DNA from: Saprospiraceae bacterium
Lineage (GTDB): Bacteria; Bacteroidota; Bacteroidia; Chitinophagales; Saprospiraceae
Direction: 5' to 3'
Assembly: GCA_020628475.1 (NCBI GenBank)
Contig: JAHDFB010000012.1
Span: 1 to 64,000, forward strand
Length of the DNA: 64,000 nucleotides
Positions 9,149-18,881 of the stretch are shown one piece after another (positions within the stretch are counted from its first letter, which is position 1; every line of letters starts with the position of its first letter). Position numbers and translations under genes: made by a program. The notes beneath the pieces were generated by a model. It saw only the letters and a program-made list of their open reading frames with translations. It searched no databases and was not told where the DNA came from.

Positions 9149-10405
9149 ATGAATTTTATTAAAACGTTATGCGCTATTTTTTTCTTTTCTCTCTTCATTA
9201 TTTCCTGTAATCAGGACTCCATTGTTGAAGAATCGAAACAAGTTATTACGCCACAAAGTGCAGAAGGGGACATCATTCCAGATCAGTATATTGTCAACTT
9301 CAAAAGTTCTGCTATTCCAGGTGCTTTATCCTACATCGATCAGCCAGAAAACATTCGAGATCGTGAGACTAAAGCGGCTTTAATGGAAGAAAACACCGCT
9401 ATTGTAACGGCTCAAATCAAAAGCTTTTTAGATCAAGAAGGTATTTCCGAAGATGCCATTTTGTATGTGTATACGGCTATAGAAGCAGGTGCCGCTTTAC
9501 GATTGACTGAAGAGCAGTTCAAGAATTTACAAAGCAATCCTACCGTTAACACGATCGAGTTTGATCGCAGCGTATCTTTACCTGATTTTACCATCGATCA
9601 TATCGATGAAGATGGAGGTTCTCGAGCTCAAACTACACCATGTGGTATTACAAATGCGGGTGGAGCCGCAAATGCGGGTACTTCTCGCTGGATTTGGGTG
9701 GTTGATACAGGAATTGACTTAGATCACCCAGATTTAAATGTTGTAACCAATTCCACGTATGCCAAGAGTTATGTTGGTGGTTCTCCAAATGATTGTAATG
9801 GACACGGTACACACTGTGCTGGTACAGCTGCAGCTAGAAACAATAGTTTCGGTGTGGTCGGTGTAGCAGCAAATGCCCCTGTTGTTCCAATCCGTGTACT
9901 AAATTGTGGCGGTTCTGGTTCAACCTCTGGAATTATTGCTGGCTTAAATCACGTAGCAACTTATGATTTGCCAGGTGATGTTGTCAACATGAGTTTAGGT
10001 GGTTATTATGGTGGTGGCTGTGCCAACGGTTCTTCGTACAAATCAGTTATTCAAGGGCTTGGTAATGCTGGAACTCGAGTAGCAATCGCTGCTGGAAATT
10101 CTGCTGCCAATGCTGCATTCTATCAACCAGCTTGTGTTAATGGAAATCGCGTTTATACGGTATCTTCTATGACTTGTGGAAAATCCTGGTCAAGTTTCAG
10201 TAATTACAACATGAATCCCGTAGATTATATCGCTACAGGAAGTAGTGTATACAGTACTTATTTGAATGGTGGATATGCTACCTTAAGTGGTACTTCTATG
10301 GCTACACCGCATGTTGCTGGAATCTGTCAGATCAGAAACAATAGTCCAAGATCTGTCGGAACTGTTTACAAAAATGGTGAGTACTATCCAATAGCAAAGA
10401 GATAA
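9149..10405 (+). CDS. S8 (subtilisin/proteinase K-like) protease lipoprotein
   Basis: 418 residues from the ATG at 9149; an in-frame ATG 22 codons upstream would bury the signal peptide, so the inner start is preferred. The lipobox is FIISC with Cys20. Residues 43-140 form an I9-type propeptide (DQYIVNFKSSA; AIEAGAALRLTEEQF; VNTIEFDR). The catalytic domain has Asp186 (VVDTGID), His219 (NGHGTHCAGT), oxyanion Asn317 (AAGNSAAN) and Ser383 (SGTSMATPHVAG). Cys residues at 165, 216, 223, 253, 291, 329 and 343 suggest disulfides, fitting an exported enzyme. It ends shortly after the Ser helix with no T9SS domain, so it is probably an envelope-anchored zymogen. Confidence 0.92.
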   Translation: MNFIKTLCAIFFFSLFIISCNQDSIVEESKQVITPQSAEGDIIPDQYIVNFKSSAIPGALSYIDQPENIRDRETKAALMEENTAIVTAQIKSFLDQEGISEDAILYVYTAIEAGAALRLTEEQFKNLQSNPTVNTIEFDRSVSLPDFTIDHIDEDGGSRAQTTPCGITNAGGAANAGTSRWIWVVDTGIDLDHPDLNVVTNSTYAKSYVGGSPNDCNGHGTHCAGTAAARNNSFGVVGVAANAPVVPIRVLNCGGSGSTSGIIAGLNHVATYDLPGDVVNMSLGGYYGGGCANGSSYKSVIQGLGNAGTRVAIAAGNSAANAAFYQPACVNGNRVYTVSSMTCGKSWSSFSNYNMNPVDYIATGSSVYSTYLNGGYATLSGTSMATPHVAGICQIRNNSPRSVGTVYKNGEYYPIAKR

Positions 10406-10591
10406 GACCGGCCCATATGAATAGCACGTTCTCTTCAATGTTCTGAGTGCACAAGACAAGGAAGTTTACTCAGATTTCATTTTCAAATACTACCTACTCT
10501 ATGACCCCCTTAGTATTTGTTGCGTGCTATTGATGGTGCTTGATGACTATCTCTACTAAGGTATCCGGTCGATGACTCGACGGAGATATCG

Positions 10592-10627
10592 AGGTCCTTT
10601 TCTATGGTAGAAAAGGACCTTTTTATT
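10592..10627 (+). terminator. Rho-independent terminator after the S8 protease gene
   Basis: AGGTCCTTTTCTA (10592-10604) pairs perfectly with TAGAAAAGGACCT (10608-10620) over 13 bp with a 3-nt loop, followed by TTTTATTTTA. It lies 187 bp past the stop codon, leaving a long 3' UTR. Within that UTR ATAGCACG (10421-10428) and CGTGCTAT (10523-10530) are complementary, but I cannot assign a role. Confidence 0.8.
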
Positions 10628-10673
10628 TTACTCCCACAAACAGCTTGGTATATATTATGGCTTTTTTATCAAG

Positions 10674-13600
10674 CTACTTTACTACAATTGATTTGGTAAC
10701 AGATAATCCTTGAGAAGTTACTTTAAGAAAGTACATTCCTGAAGATATATCCAGTGTTTTTAACGAAACATTGAAGGATTTCTCATTATTCCTCTTAGAA
10801 TAAACTAATCTTCCAACTTGATCGAATAAATGAATATCGAACGGTTCTGTATTGTCATCTAAAAATTTTACTATCAGTCTATCCGAAGTAGGATTTGGCA
10901 TGATCAATGGTAACCTAGTGGAGTTTGTATTTTTGATAGATACTGGAAAATTCTCCACGAAAATTGTATGAGTTTCGTTCGTCTCGATCGGCGGATTAAA
11001 GTCAAAATATATTTGAGCCTTATTGTATACAGATGTTTCATTGGGAATATTGTTATTCGGAGCTATTCTAAACTTAACATACCCTTGACTCAAAGCTAGA
11101 TTGGTAAAGGTATCGGGTAAAAGAATATCATCAAAATGAAATGAAATTTTTCTTGCTTGATCTATCGTTACACGAGTATCATGACTTGAAGATACCAACT
11201 GAAAACTTGAAATATCTAAATTAGAATCAATTACATCATCAATTCGTATATTAAAAGCTGTATCCGTACCCGTGTTTTGAAAGCGGATCAAATAATCCAA
11301 GGTGTCTGATATTAATACCATAGGATCATATAAAGGATGAATCGGAAAAACTTGTTTATCATTCGGATCATATGCACAATTGATCTCGGATTCGTATTCA
11401 AATTGATTTTCAGTAACCTTTGTTCCATTGTCATCCATGAAAATACCTTTTGCTTCAAAACTTACGGTTTCCCCTAGAGCATTTACACCAGGCATTGTAA
11501 GTATTATTTTAATATCGGAATCATAGGTTGGACCTAAATCTTGTAAATCAAATACTACTTCATTATTTTCCAGAGAAGTATATGCTGGTGTTGATTCTAC
11601 AAACTCGGTTTTTTCGTCGAATTGAAAGGTAATCTGAGCATTCCGAGTATAAACCCCGTCATTTTTTACATTGATCCAAAAAGGGACATCAAAACCACAT
11701 CTCGTTGCTGCCGAATTCATATCCAAGGTCACGGAATCAATTTCAGTCTTACCCTTTAAGCCAAAATCTATGTTAATCAAATTCGAATAGACAGCCGTAT
11801 CAATTTCCTGAGGAGAGGTCAATTCAAAATTTGAAGATGGAATACAACTAATTGTCATTGGGCCAAAATTTTCCGCATAAAGAAATTCGCCAATTCCAAA
11901 CGTATAGGTATCACCTATATTGGGGTCTATTTTAATTAATTGATCATTCAATCCCAACTCACCATCATCGTGCACACCATTTTCATTGTCATCTAAATAA
12001 ACAATCCCCCTAATTCCAGCAGTATTATATGGGTTTTTTGCCCAAGACATGCGAACATCAAAAAAATCATTAAAAAAATAATCTTTAAAGCCGTCATTGT
12101 CCAAATCAGACATGATCGTATTCCTGCTATGTGGATTTAATACCGTTCTAGGTCCAAATCCTGAATCTTGTTTTAAATAATAGAAACTGCTATCAATAGT
12201 GGACGTGATTAAATCTACCTCTGTATCACCATCTATATACTCCAAAGAAAAACTTATGGCAAAACCTAGATTTTCATGCTCTATCTCCTCCTGCCATTGA
12301 CTTCCATCGAAATTAGAAAAAGATTTCAGTTCCTTTTTCTGATTAGACGTCATTAGTATAATCTCTTCTTTGCCGTCCAAATTAATATCGGACACTTCAA
12401 AATCTAGCACATCTCCTATATTATCGGTCCACGTCCCGAGCAAACTAAAATTATTACCTTCATTTAAAATACAAGCAAAACCTTCCTCCAAAACCAATAC
12501 AATGTCCATATCGCCGTCTTGCTCAATATCAATTGCATCTATACCTTTAAAAAAGTTAATCTGATCAAATGAAAAATCCTTATTTTCAAATCCATTTTCA
12601 CTTTCGTAAAAACTGATATAAATTCCAGAAAAATCACGGGAAACCAAATCATTTTTCCCATCATTATTTAAATCAACCAATGCTGTATTTCTTCTAGAAA
12701 AATCATTTATTTGTTCAGCCTCACCAAACGTACCTAAGCCATCTAAATTTTCATATAATGAAAGATGCTTAGAAGATCTACTTGAAATAATATCTAAATC
12801 TCCATCTTCATCATAATCTATGAAATGTGCATTATCAATATTTTGTGTACTATTGGTTTGATCAACAATTTGCATGATATTAAACTTGGTTTGATCCAAT
12901 TGTTCTAAAACCATCAATCTAGATGTGCCATATACTAAAATATCGATTTTAGCATCATTATTTACATCGCCAAATTCAAGTTTACGACCATACATACTAC
13001 TCTGTATTTGATGTGTATTTAATACTGTGCCATCTGAGTTGAAATTAAAATAAAAAATATTATCATTGCCCGTATAAAAGACGAGTTCTTCACGATTATC
13101 AGAATCTAAATCTATAACTTCCCATTTCGAGTCAAAACTATTATCAAAGTCATGAAACAGTTGGACTGAACTAAAAGAACCATTATTAAATTGTTCCTTC
13201 CAAGCTAGTTCGCCATTATTCTCGTTGTACATTATGATATCTAATAATTGATCGTCATTCACATTCATTAATTCAATAGAAGTGAAAATAAAACCATCTT
13301 CATTCAGAAATATTGGATTGGTAAATTGATCATTTCCTAAATTTAAACTCATATAAAAACTGTCCCACGTGTGATAGTATAAAACATCGATCAAATCATC
13401 CTGATTGACATCTTGATATTTAAAACCAATTCCTGTTGTTACATCCACTTCTTGTATCAAAATGGTATCTTGAAACGTATTGTTTTCATTTTTAATGTAT
13501 CCCAATTGATGCGTTGAATTGTCTAGGTTATATTCTTTGAATACAATATCCTTATCACCATCGTTATCCATATCAATCAATGAGACAATGCCCGTAATAG

Positions 13601-14132
13601 ACCAATCATAAGAAATCGAATCAATCGATTCTAAGAGTCCAGAACCATCATTTTTAGCGATATAGATATATCCTTCTTCATCGTCTTTTATTATAATATC
13701 AAGGTCTCCGTCTTCTTCATAATCAATTAAATCAATAAAGTCCAGCCAAAAAAGATCTTCAAATCCTTGCTTGGGTCCAAATGATTTAATATCCAATCCC
13801 TGTGCCCAGTAAAATCTGGAACTAAATAAATCTTCAACACCATCATTATCCCAATCGACCAAAAATAAAGTACCATCTATTTCACCTTGGGTCGAAACTA
13901 TCTCATCAAAATAATAGTCCTCATGGTTTCCCATATTAATTAGTGGTTGGATATAATTGTCTGGCCAAATATTTACGCTAAGAATATCAAGATGGCCATC
14001 TTGATTATAGTCTCTAAAAAACAATTGTTCATTTTCCAATTCTTGATCAATCGTTTTTATTTGTAATGAAGGTTGAGCGAAAAGTTTTGAAAAAAAGGTC
14101 AAACTAATTATTAGTAATATTAATTTTTGCAT
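10674..14132 (-). CDS. Giant FG-GAP protein with SdrD-B-like and T9SS domains
   Basis: 1152 residues. Signal peptide 1-19. About 25-690 are repeated FG-GAP/VCBS motifs (DYNQDGHLDIL, DWDNDGVEDLF, DYEEDGDLDII, DMDNDGDKDIV and many more), predicting two or more propellers. Near 700-740 comes an SdrD B-like segment (GIRGIVYLDDNENGVHDDGE), then DUF11/CARDB-like beta-sandwich repeats with the PNDKQVFP block common in such Bacteroidota adhesins. The last 75 residues are a type A T9SS domain (MPNPTSDRLIVKF; FDIHLFDQVGRLVY; SSGMYFLKV). Predicted surface-attached adhesin or binding protein. It is transcribed alone, convergent with the S8 protease gene. Confidence 0.88.
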   Translation of the reverse strand: MQKLILLIISLTFFSKLFAQPSLQIKTIDQELENEQLFFRDYNQDGHLDILSVNIWPDNYIQPLINMGNHEDYYFDEIVSTQGEIDGTLFLVDWDNDGVEDLFSSRFYWAQGLDIKSFGPKQGFEDLFWLDFIDLIDYEEDGDLDIIIKDDEEGYIYIAKNDGSGLLESIDSISYDWSITGIVSLIDMDNDGDKDIVFKEYNLDNSTHQLGYIKNENNTFQDTILIQEVDVTTGIGFKYQDVNQDDLIDVLYYHTWDSFYMSLNLGNDQFTNPIFLNEDGFIFTSIELMNVNDDQLLDIIMYNENNGELAWKEQFNNGSFSSVQLFHDFDNSFDSKWEVIDLDSDNREELVFYTGNDNIFYFNFNSDGTVLNTHQIQSSMYGRKLEFGDVNNDAKIDILVYGTSRLMVLEQLDQTKFNIMQIVDQTNSTQNIDNAHFIDYDEDGDLDIISSRSSKHLSLYENLDGLGTFGEAEQINDFSRRNTALVDLNNDGKNDLVSRDFSGIYISFYESENGFENKDFSFDQINFFKGIDAIDIEQDGDMDIVLVLEEGFACILNEGNNFSLLGTWTDNIGDVLDFEVSDINLDGKEEIILMTSNQKKELKSFSNFDGSQWQEEIEHENLGFAISFSLEYIDGDTEVDLITSTIDSSFYYLKQDSGFGPRTVLNPHSRNTIMSDLDNDGFKDYFFNDFFDVRMSWAKNPYNTAGIRGIVYLDDNENGVHDDGELGLNDQLIKIDPNIGDTYTFGIGEFLYAENFGPMTISCIPSSNFELTSPQEIDTAVYSNLINIDFGLKGKTEIDSVTLDMNSAATRCGFDVPFWINVKNDGVYTRNAQITFQFDEKTEFVESTPAYTSLENNEVVFDLQDLGPTYDSDIKIILTMPGVNALGETVSFEAKGIFMDDNGTKVTENQFEYESEINCAYDPNDKQVFPIHPLYDPMVLISDTLDYLIRFQNTGTDTAFNIRIDDVIDSNLDISSFQLVSSSHDTRVTIDQARKISFHFDDILLPDTFTNLALSQGYVKFRIAPNNNIPNETSVYNKAQIYFDFNPPIETNETHTIFVENFPVSIKNTNSTRLPLIMPNPTSDRLIVKFLDDNTEPFDIHLFDQVGRLVYSKRNNEKSFNVSLKTLDISSGMYFLKVTSQGLSVTKSIVVK

Positions 14133-14288
14133 CTTTTTGTTTTAAATGTGTTATATATCGAAAGAACTAACGATAAAGTTATCATTCCTTATTAAAAAGT
14201 AGAATATATCTAGATTAAATTGTTAATAACTGTAAGCCCTCTTCTTTTCTTTTTGAGTTTTAGTATAAATCATTTAGTTTTTTTGTAG

Positions 14289-14296
14289 TTTCTTTG
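14289..14296 (+). promoter_or_regulatory. Near-match -7 box 4 nt before the CoA-transferase ATG
   Basis: TTTCTTTG matches TAnnTTTG at five of the six fixed bases and ends exactly 4 nt before the ATG at 14301, the same spacing as the four perfect cases in this window. Weak evidence alone. Confidence 0.3.
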
Positions 14297-14300
14297 ATGC

Positions 14301-15383
14301 ATGAGCGATATCTTCAAAGATCTTACGATTGTCGAGTTGGCTAGCGTGCTGGCAGGACCAGCAGTTGGCATGTTTTTCAGTGAATTAGGGGCCCGCGTCA
14401 TCAAAGTAGAAAATAAAAGGACGCAGGGTGATGTGACGCGTACCTGGAAGATTAAAGGTGAAAAGAAAGAAGGTGCTGCGGCCTATTATCATAGTGTCAA
14501 CTACCATAAAGAGGTCGTATTTTTAAATCTCAAGGAGCCAGAAGATCAACAACGATGTAAAGGGTTGATTGCTGAAGCTGATATTGTCATTAGTAATTTT
14601 AGTGACACAGTTGCTCAATCGTTTGGCTTGTCCTACGAACAATTAAAATCTGACTTTCCGAGTCTCATCTACGCACAACTTCAAGGATTTCGCTCCAATC
14701 CCTCAAGGGCTGCTTATGACATTGTGCTACAGGCAGAATCAGGTTTTTTATCCATGTCTGGCACCCCAGAAGGAAGACTAACAAGAATGCCGGTTGCGCT
14801 GATCGATATTTTGGCTGCTCATCAATTAAAAGAAGGTATCTTATGTGCATTGATTCATCGATTAAAACAGGGCAAAGGCGGGATTATTCGTACCACTTTG
14901 GAAGAATCTGCTATTAGTTCGTTGGCCAATCAGGCTACTAATTACTTGATGGTCAATCACATCCCCAAACCCATGGGAACTGCTCATCCAAATATTGCTC
15001 CGTATGGGGACATTTTTGTTTGTTCTGATCAAGTAGCCATCGTTTTAGCCATCGGATCCGACGTTCAATTTCAAAAATTATGCAACATTCTAGCCGATAA
15101 ATCTCTGGCTTCGCATGAGTTGTATAGTAGTAATGAGGTACGCGTCAAAAACCGAGATTCCTTGAATACCACATTAGCTACTTTGATTCAAAAAATAGAT
15201 TCTACCGGTTTTCTAGATCAATGTCACGCCCAAAAGGTTCCTGTTGGTCGTGTACAGAATTTAAAAGCGGTATTTTCTAGCGAGATCGGTCAATCCATGG
15301 TACTCGAGCAGCAAGAACCAGATGGCAGTCTTAGTAAGCGCGTGAAAACGGTAGCCTTTCAATTTGAAGCATATTCCTCATGA
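14301..15383 (+). CDS. CaiB/BaiF (family III) CoA-transferase
   Basis: 360 residues. The N-terminus TIVELASVLAGPAVGMFFSE and the ARVIKVENK strand are classic for family III CoA-transferases and alpha-methylacyl-CoA racemases. The AAYDIVLQAESGFLSMSG block (137-154) and Asp169 (ALIDILAAHQ) match the conserved core; Asp169 aligns with the covalent catalytic Asp of formyl-CoA transferase. It moves CoA between carboxylic acids, or racemizes 2-methylacyl-CoA; the substrate is not decidable. Its stop overlaps the start of a DASS carboxylate transporter gene (ATGA), which suggests that the transported anion is the substrate it activates. Confidence 0.9.
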   Translation: MSDIFKDLTIVELASVLAGPAVGMFFSELGARVIKVENKRTQGDVTRTWKIKGEKKEGAAAYYHSVNYHKEVVFLNLKEPEDQQRCKGLIAEADIVISNFSDTVAQSFGLSYEQLKSDFPSLIYAQLQGFRSNPSRAAYDIVLQAESGFLSMSGTPEGRLTRMPVALIDILAAHQLKEGILCALIHRLKQGKGGIIRTTLEESAISSLANQATNYLMVNHIPKPMGTAHPNIAPYGDIFVCSDQVAIVLAIGSDVQFQKLCNILADKSLASHELYSSNEVRVKNRDSLNTTLATLIQKIDSTGFLDQCHAQKVPVGRVQNLKAVFSSEIGQSMVLEQQEPDGSLSKRVKTVAFQFEAYSS

Positions 15384-16867
15384 AAGCAAGGTCCATTCAA
15401 TTGATCATCCGAATACTAGGACCCGTTCTTTTTCTACTGGTTGTATATGGTATTCCTATCGAAGGTTTGATGCCCGCAGGAAAAGTGGTTTTAGGAGTGG
15501 CTATTTGGATGGCACTGTGGTGGATATTTGAGACCATTCCCATCAGTGTTACGGCGCTAATACCACTGGTTATCTTTCCATTATTTGAAGGACTGTCCTT
15601 ACAGAGAACGACTGCGGCCTACGGACATAAATACATATTTCTCTATATCGGAGGTTTTATATTGGCAATCGCCATAGAAAAATGGGGACTACATAAACGG
15701 ATCGCATTGACCATCATCAAATGGATCGGTACGAATGTTTCGAGTATCGTGCTGGGTTTCATGATTGCAACGGCATTCCTATCAATGTGGATTTCGAACA
15801 CAGCTACTGCCGTCATGATGTTACCGATTGGATTAGCCATCATTTCTCAATTAAAGGATAATCCAGCCACCGAAGAAAACGAGCATCAAGATTTTGGAAA
15901 AGCATTGATGTTAGCGATCGCATATTCAGCCACAATCGGAGGTATGGCGACATTGATTGGTACCCCACCGAATTTGATACTGGCAGGTGTCGTAGAAGAA
16001 TTGTACCAAGTAGAAATTGAATTTTTCCAATGGACCCGATTTGCGCTTCCGATTTCTCTACTTTTATTGGCCATCGCTTGGTTCTATATTACGCGCATTG
16101 CCTATCGCCTTCGAGGACAATCATTTCCTGGAGGTATTCAAGAAATTAAACGGCTTCATCATGCTTTGGGTCGAATTAAACGAGAAGAAGTATATGTACT
16201 TGTGGTATTTATCTGTACCGCTTTGCTCTGGATATTCAGCGCTCTCATCAAACGCGTAATTCCAGCTTTTGATGATAGTATCGTGGCCATCATGGCTGCC
16301 ATTAGTTTATTTCTCATTCCTTCGAAACGAGATAAGAAACAATCTTTGTTGCATTGGGAGGAGGCTGTCAAGATTCCTTGGGGCATCCTACTTCTTTTTG
16401 GGGGTGGTATTGCCTTAGCAGAAGGCTTTCGATCATCCGGATTGGCAAGTTGGATAGGAGATCAATTAGTAACATTTGAATACCTCCCTACGCTGATACT
16501 ACTTCTTATTCTAATTACAGCCGTCAATTTCTTAACTGAAATCACCTCTAATCTTGCTACGACCGCGATGCTATTGCCCGTCTTAGCTCCCATGGCACTA
16601 ACATTGGATTTACATCCTTTTATGCTGATGGTATCCGCCACTTTAGCGGCTTCTTGCGCGTTTATGCTACCTGTTGCTACCCCACCCAATGCCGTCGTTT
16701 TTGGCTCTGGATATTTGAAAATTATTGATATGGCCCGACATGGAATTTGGCTCAATATTTTATCGATCCTTTTGATTTCACTCTTGATTTGGTTTTATCT
16801 TCCCTTTGTTTGGGATATTGATTTATTCCAATTTCCAAGCGACTTTAAATTATTGCAAAACAAGTAA
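15380..16867 (+). CDS. DASS (SLC13) family sodium:anion symporter
   Basis: 495 residues with about 11-12 hydrophobic segments. Two family hallmarks are visible: WISNTATAVMMLPIG (near 136-150) and TEITSNLATTAMLLPV (near 388-403), the paired SNT-type motifs that bind sodium and carboxylate, plus IGGMATLIGTPPNLI after the first. Imports di- or tricarboxylates, or sulfate, across the inner membrane with Na+. It overlaps the upstream CoA-transferase gene by 4 bp, and a VOC protein follows after 5 bp, so the three form an operon. Substrate not determined by sequence; coupling to CoA-transferase points to an organic acid. Confidence 0.9.
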   Translation: MKARSIQLIIRILGPVLFLLVVYGIPIEGLMPAGKVVLGVAIWMALWWIFETIPISVTALIPLVIFPLFEGLSLQRTTAAYGHKYIFLYIGGFILAIAIEKWGLHKRIALTIIKWIGTNVSSIVLGFMIATAFLSMWISNTATAVMMLPIGLAIISQLKDNPATEENEHQDFGKALMLAIAYSATIGGMATLIGTPPNLILAGVVEELYQVEIEFFQWTRFALPISLLLLAIAWFYITRIAYRLRGQSFPGGIQEIKRLHHALGRIKREEVYVLVVFICTALLWIFSALIKRVIPAFDDSIVAIMAAISLFLIPSKRDKKQSLLHWEEAVKIPWGILLLFGGGIALAEGFRSSGLASWIGDQLVTFEYLPTLILLLILITAVNFLTEITSNLATTAMLLPVLAPMALTLDLHPFMLMVSATLAASCAFMLPVATPPNAVVFGSGYLKIIDMARHGIWLNILSILLISLLIWFYLPFVWDIDLFQFPSDFKLLQNK

Positions 16868-16872
16868 ATCTG

Positions 16873-17262
16873 ATGTATATGGCGCGAAATTTAGAATCCA
16901 ATTTAATCGAAGTTATTCCCGTTATTCCGAGTAGTGATATTCAACGCGATATACAATGGTATGAAGAACAGGTTGGTTTTGAATATGCCTTTGGAGATGA
17001 TCAATACGCAGGCATACGACTGGGAAAAATATCGATACACCTTCAATGGCATGCTGATACGGAAGATGATCCATTACTTGGCGGATCGGTCGTTAAATTT
17101 TTTGTCAAGGAGGTCATTCCTATTTTCAAAGAAATGTTGCGACGTGGTACGGTACAAGAAGATGCGATTCGCCTTCTAACACCATGGAATACCAATGAAT
17201 TTGGATTCTACGATTTAAATAAGAATGCCATATTTTTTGTGGAAGACATTCAACAGAAATAG
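16873..17262 (+). CDS. VOC (glyoxalase/bleomycin resistance-like) family protein
   Basis: 129 residues. VIPVIPSSDIQRDIQWYEEQVGFEYAFGD is the usual start of a VOC domain (strand, then helix with YEEQVGF), followed by GIRLGKISIHLQW and a C-terminal EFGFYDLNKNAIFFVED. One copy of the beta-alpha-beta-beta-beta module pair. Resistance-type proteins bind their drug without metal; the metal ligands here are not obvious. Last gene of the CoA-transferase/DASS operon, 5 bp after the transporter. Translation could start at Met1 or Met3. Confidence 0.8.
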   Translation: MYMARNLESNLIEVIPVIPSSDIQRDIQWYEEQVGFEYAFGDDQYAGIRLGKISIHLQWHADTEDDPLLGGSVVKFFVKEVIPIFKEMLRRGTVQEDAIRLLTPWNTNEFGFYDLNKNAIFFVEDIQQK

Positions 17263-17272
17263 CCTAGTATTT

Positions 17273-17977
17273 TTAAAATGGTCTGAGCGCATTTCGAATT
17301 TGATCGTATAAGGCTTCTTCCCAATCGATCGTACTAATCTGAGGCGTGCGATTATTTTCTCTAAAATCGCGAGGACTAATTATTATCTGAACATTCTGAG
17401 CACCTGCCTTCGCTGTTACTAAAAATAATTCTTCGATCGCCACATCACCCAATGGTATACAACCGATGGTTACATTTTTGCCATGAAAAAAGATATCACT
17501 TCCCATCTGAGAACGTGGAAGTGTCGATTTACTCCGATCAAAAGCATTTGGGTAATTTACTTTTATGGAAAGATGATAAGAGCTATTGGGATTCAAATAT
17601 TCAATGCCATAAATTCCTTCCGGAATTTGTCGATCTCCCTCTCTTAATTTGGGACCTAATTTCCCGCTGAATGCCGTGAATGGATAGGTTTTAATTTTAA
17701 GATATTCCCGATCTTTTTTTCCATACAATTCCAATCGTTGTTCTTCTTTAAAAGCCAACAATGCCAGTTCCTTTGGATACGTCTGAAATCCTACCTTTGC
17801 TAAATCGTCATGAATACGCAACCAAACTGGTTCTTCCAGCTGTTCTACAACGGATTGAACCGTCTCTTTTCCACTAAACGACAAGGATGCAGGGAAATCC
17901 TTATCTTTCCAATAGATGACCAAAGCAATTGCAATGAGCACGAGTAAGAAAAACAGTCCTCTTTTTTTCATAAACAT
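17273..17977 (-). CDS. YafK-like L,D-transpeptidase
   Basis: 234 residues. An N-terminal hydrophobic segment (7-22) is an uncleaved anchor or signal peptide. The YkuD domain is at about 80-215, with KIKTYPFTAFSGKLGPKLREGDRQIPEGIY (split: start at 95, end near 123) typical of YafK-type enzymes and the catalytic block HGKNVTIGCIPLGD with His165 and Cys173. These act on peptidoglycan in the periplasm; YafK (DpaA) of E. coli releases Braun lipoprotein rather than making crosslinks, so hydrolase or transpeptidase activity is open. Single gene, converging with the VOC gene. Confidence 0.88.
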   Translation of the reverse strand: MFMKKRGLFFLLVLIAIALVIYWKDKDFPASLSFSGKETVQSVVEQLEEPVWLRIHDDLAKVGFQTYPKELALLAFKEEQRLELYGKKDREYLKIKTYPFTAFSGKLGPKLREGDRQIPEGIYGIEYLNPNSSYHLSIKVNYPNAFDRSKSTLPRSQMGSDIFFHGKNVTIGCIPLGDVAIEELFLVTAKAGAQNVQIIISPRDFRENNRTPQISTIDWEEALYDQIRNALRPF

Positions 17978-18243
17978 TCGAATCCTTTGAGATTATAACT
18001 TGATACATTACTCAAATATTGGTTGTGAAAGGAGAAGTACATGGTGAAAATCAGTATATCTACTACAATCTGCAAGCCCACCTGCGGTAGGAACATGGAT
18101 TGCTTGTCCATCACAACTAGTGGTAGTGATGGATGAGGCGTATGCCGAACAAGGAATACTCCGACGCTTCTGCGCAAAACGCAGATGCGGACCGCCCTAT
18201 TCTTAAAAATCTTCTTCGAAAGGGCAGTCTCTATATTTTGATT
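17978..18243. other. Intergenic region with a G+C-rich hairpin and a short dispersed repeat
   Basis: No convincing gene. Positions 18131-18149 (GGATGAGGCGTATGCCGAA) recur with one mismatch at 29737-29755. A hairpin CTGCG-caaaa-CGCAG (18170-18184) followed by GGACCGNNCTAT (18189-18200) resembles a hairpin at 27941-27969 followed by the same GGACCGNNCTAT. On the minus strand GACTGCCCT / AGGGCGGTC around 18190-18230 forms a long-loop stem after the cyclophilin gene; it lacks a U-run. Confidence 0.4.
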
Positions 18244-18744
18244 CTATTTTACTTGGATAGATATGATTTTATCACCTCGAACGATACTATTAACGACAGC
18301 CTGATCCGCTTCGGATTTTACTGCGCCAAAAACCGTATGATTTCCATCCAACCAAGGCGTTGGAACATGTGTAATGAAAAACTGGCTTCCATTAGTAGCT
18401 GGACCCGCATTTGCCATGGATAAAATCCCCGGTTTGTCATGCTTCAAGTCCGCATGAAATTCATCTTGAAAATTATATCCCGGACTTCCTGTTCCCGTTC
18501 CAAATGGACAGCCACCTTGAATCATAAAGTCAGGAATCACACGATGGAATGACAAATTATCGTAATATCCTTTCTTTGCTAAGGTCACAAAATTCGCTAC
18601 TGTCATCGGCGTTTTTGTTGCGTACAAATCCAGTTGAATATCTCCTTTGGAGGTGGTAATTGTCACTTCTAAATCTTGGTCAAAAGAAGCAGCATTAATA
18701 GCATCCACGATTTCTTGTGGTTCGATTTTACTCAATGCAGACAT
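18244..18744 (-). CDS. Cyclophilin-type peptidyl-prolyl cis-trans isomerase
   Basis: 166 residues from the ATG at 18744; the frame continues to a TTG two codons upstream, which is less likely. Clear cyclophilin motifs: [22 protein letters not shown], then [13 protein letters not shown] (Arg of the active site), [28 protein letters not shown] (the Gln/Phe pair that lines the proline pocket), and [12 protein letters not shown] with the usual Trp and His. No signal peptide, so cytoplasmic. Assists folding by isomerizing Xaa-Pro bonds. Transcribed away from the transketolase gene. Confidence 0.95.
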   Translation of the reverse strand: MSALSKIEPQEIVDAINAASFDQDLEVTITTSKGDIQLDLYATKTPMTVANFVTLAKKGYYDNLSFHRVIPDFMIQGGCPFGTGTGSPGYNFQDEFHADLKHDKPGILSMANAGPATNGSQFFITHVPTPWLDGNHTVFGAVKSEADQAVVNSIVRGDKIISIQVK

Positions 18745-18769
18745 AGTCAATATTTTATGGTTTTAGCCG

Positions 18770-18777
18770 CAAAAATA
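18770..18777 (-). promoter_or_regulatory. Candidate -7 box for cyclophilin gene
   Basis: On the minus strand TATTTTTG fits TAnnTTTG and lies 25 nt before the ATG at 18744, giving a short leader. No clear -33 element was seen. Confidence 0.45.
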
Positions 18778-18850
18778 CATAATTGTAATAGTCCTCGAAT
18801 TACATATTTAAATTTTTATTATAATTAATTTTATTATCCAAATAAGCGGT

Positions 18851-18858
18851 TATTTTTG
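18851..18858 (+). promoter_or_regulatory. Candidate -7 box for transketolase gene
   Basis: TATTTTTG fits TAnnTTTG and ends 23 nt before the GTG start at 18882, predicting a 5' leader of about 19 nt. It faces the cyclophilin box across a 73-bp A+T-rich spacer. Confidence 0.5.
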
Positions 18859-18881
18859 CGGTAAATTCAAAATCTACAAAA

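Noticed and set aside
17968-18423. Small frames around the cyclophilin 3' end
   Set aside because: They run through G+C-rich intergenic hairpins or opposite the cyclophilin gene and lack family features.
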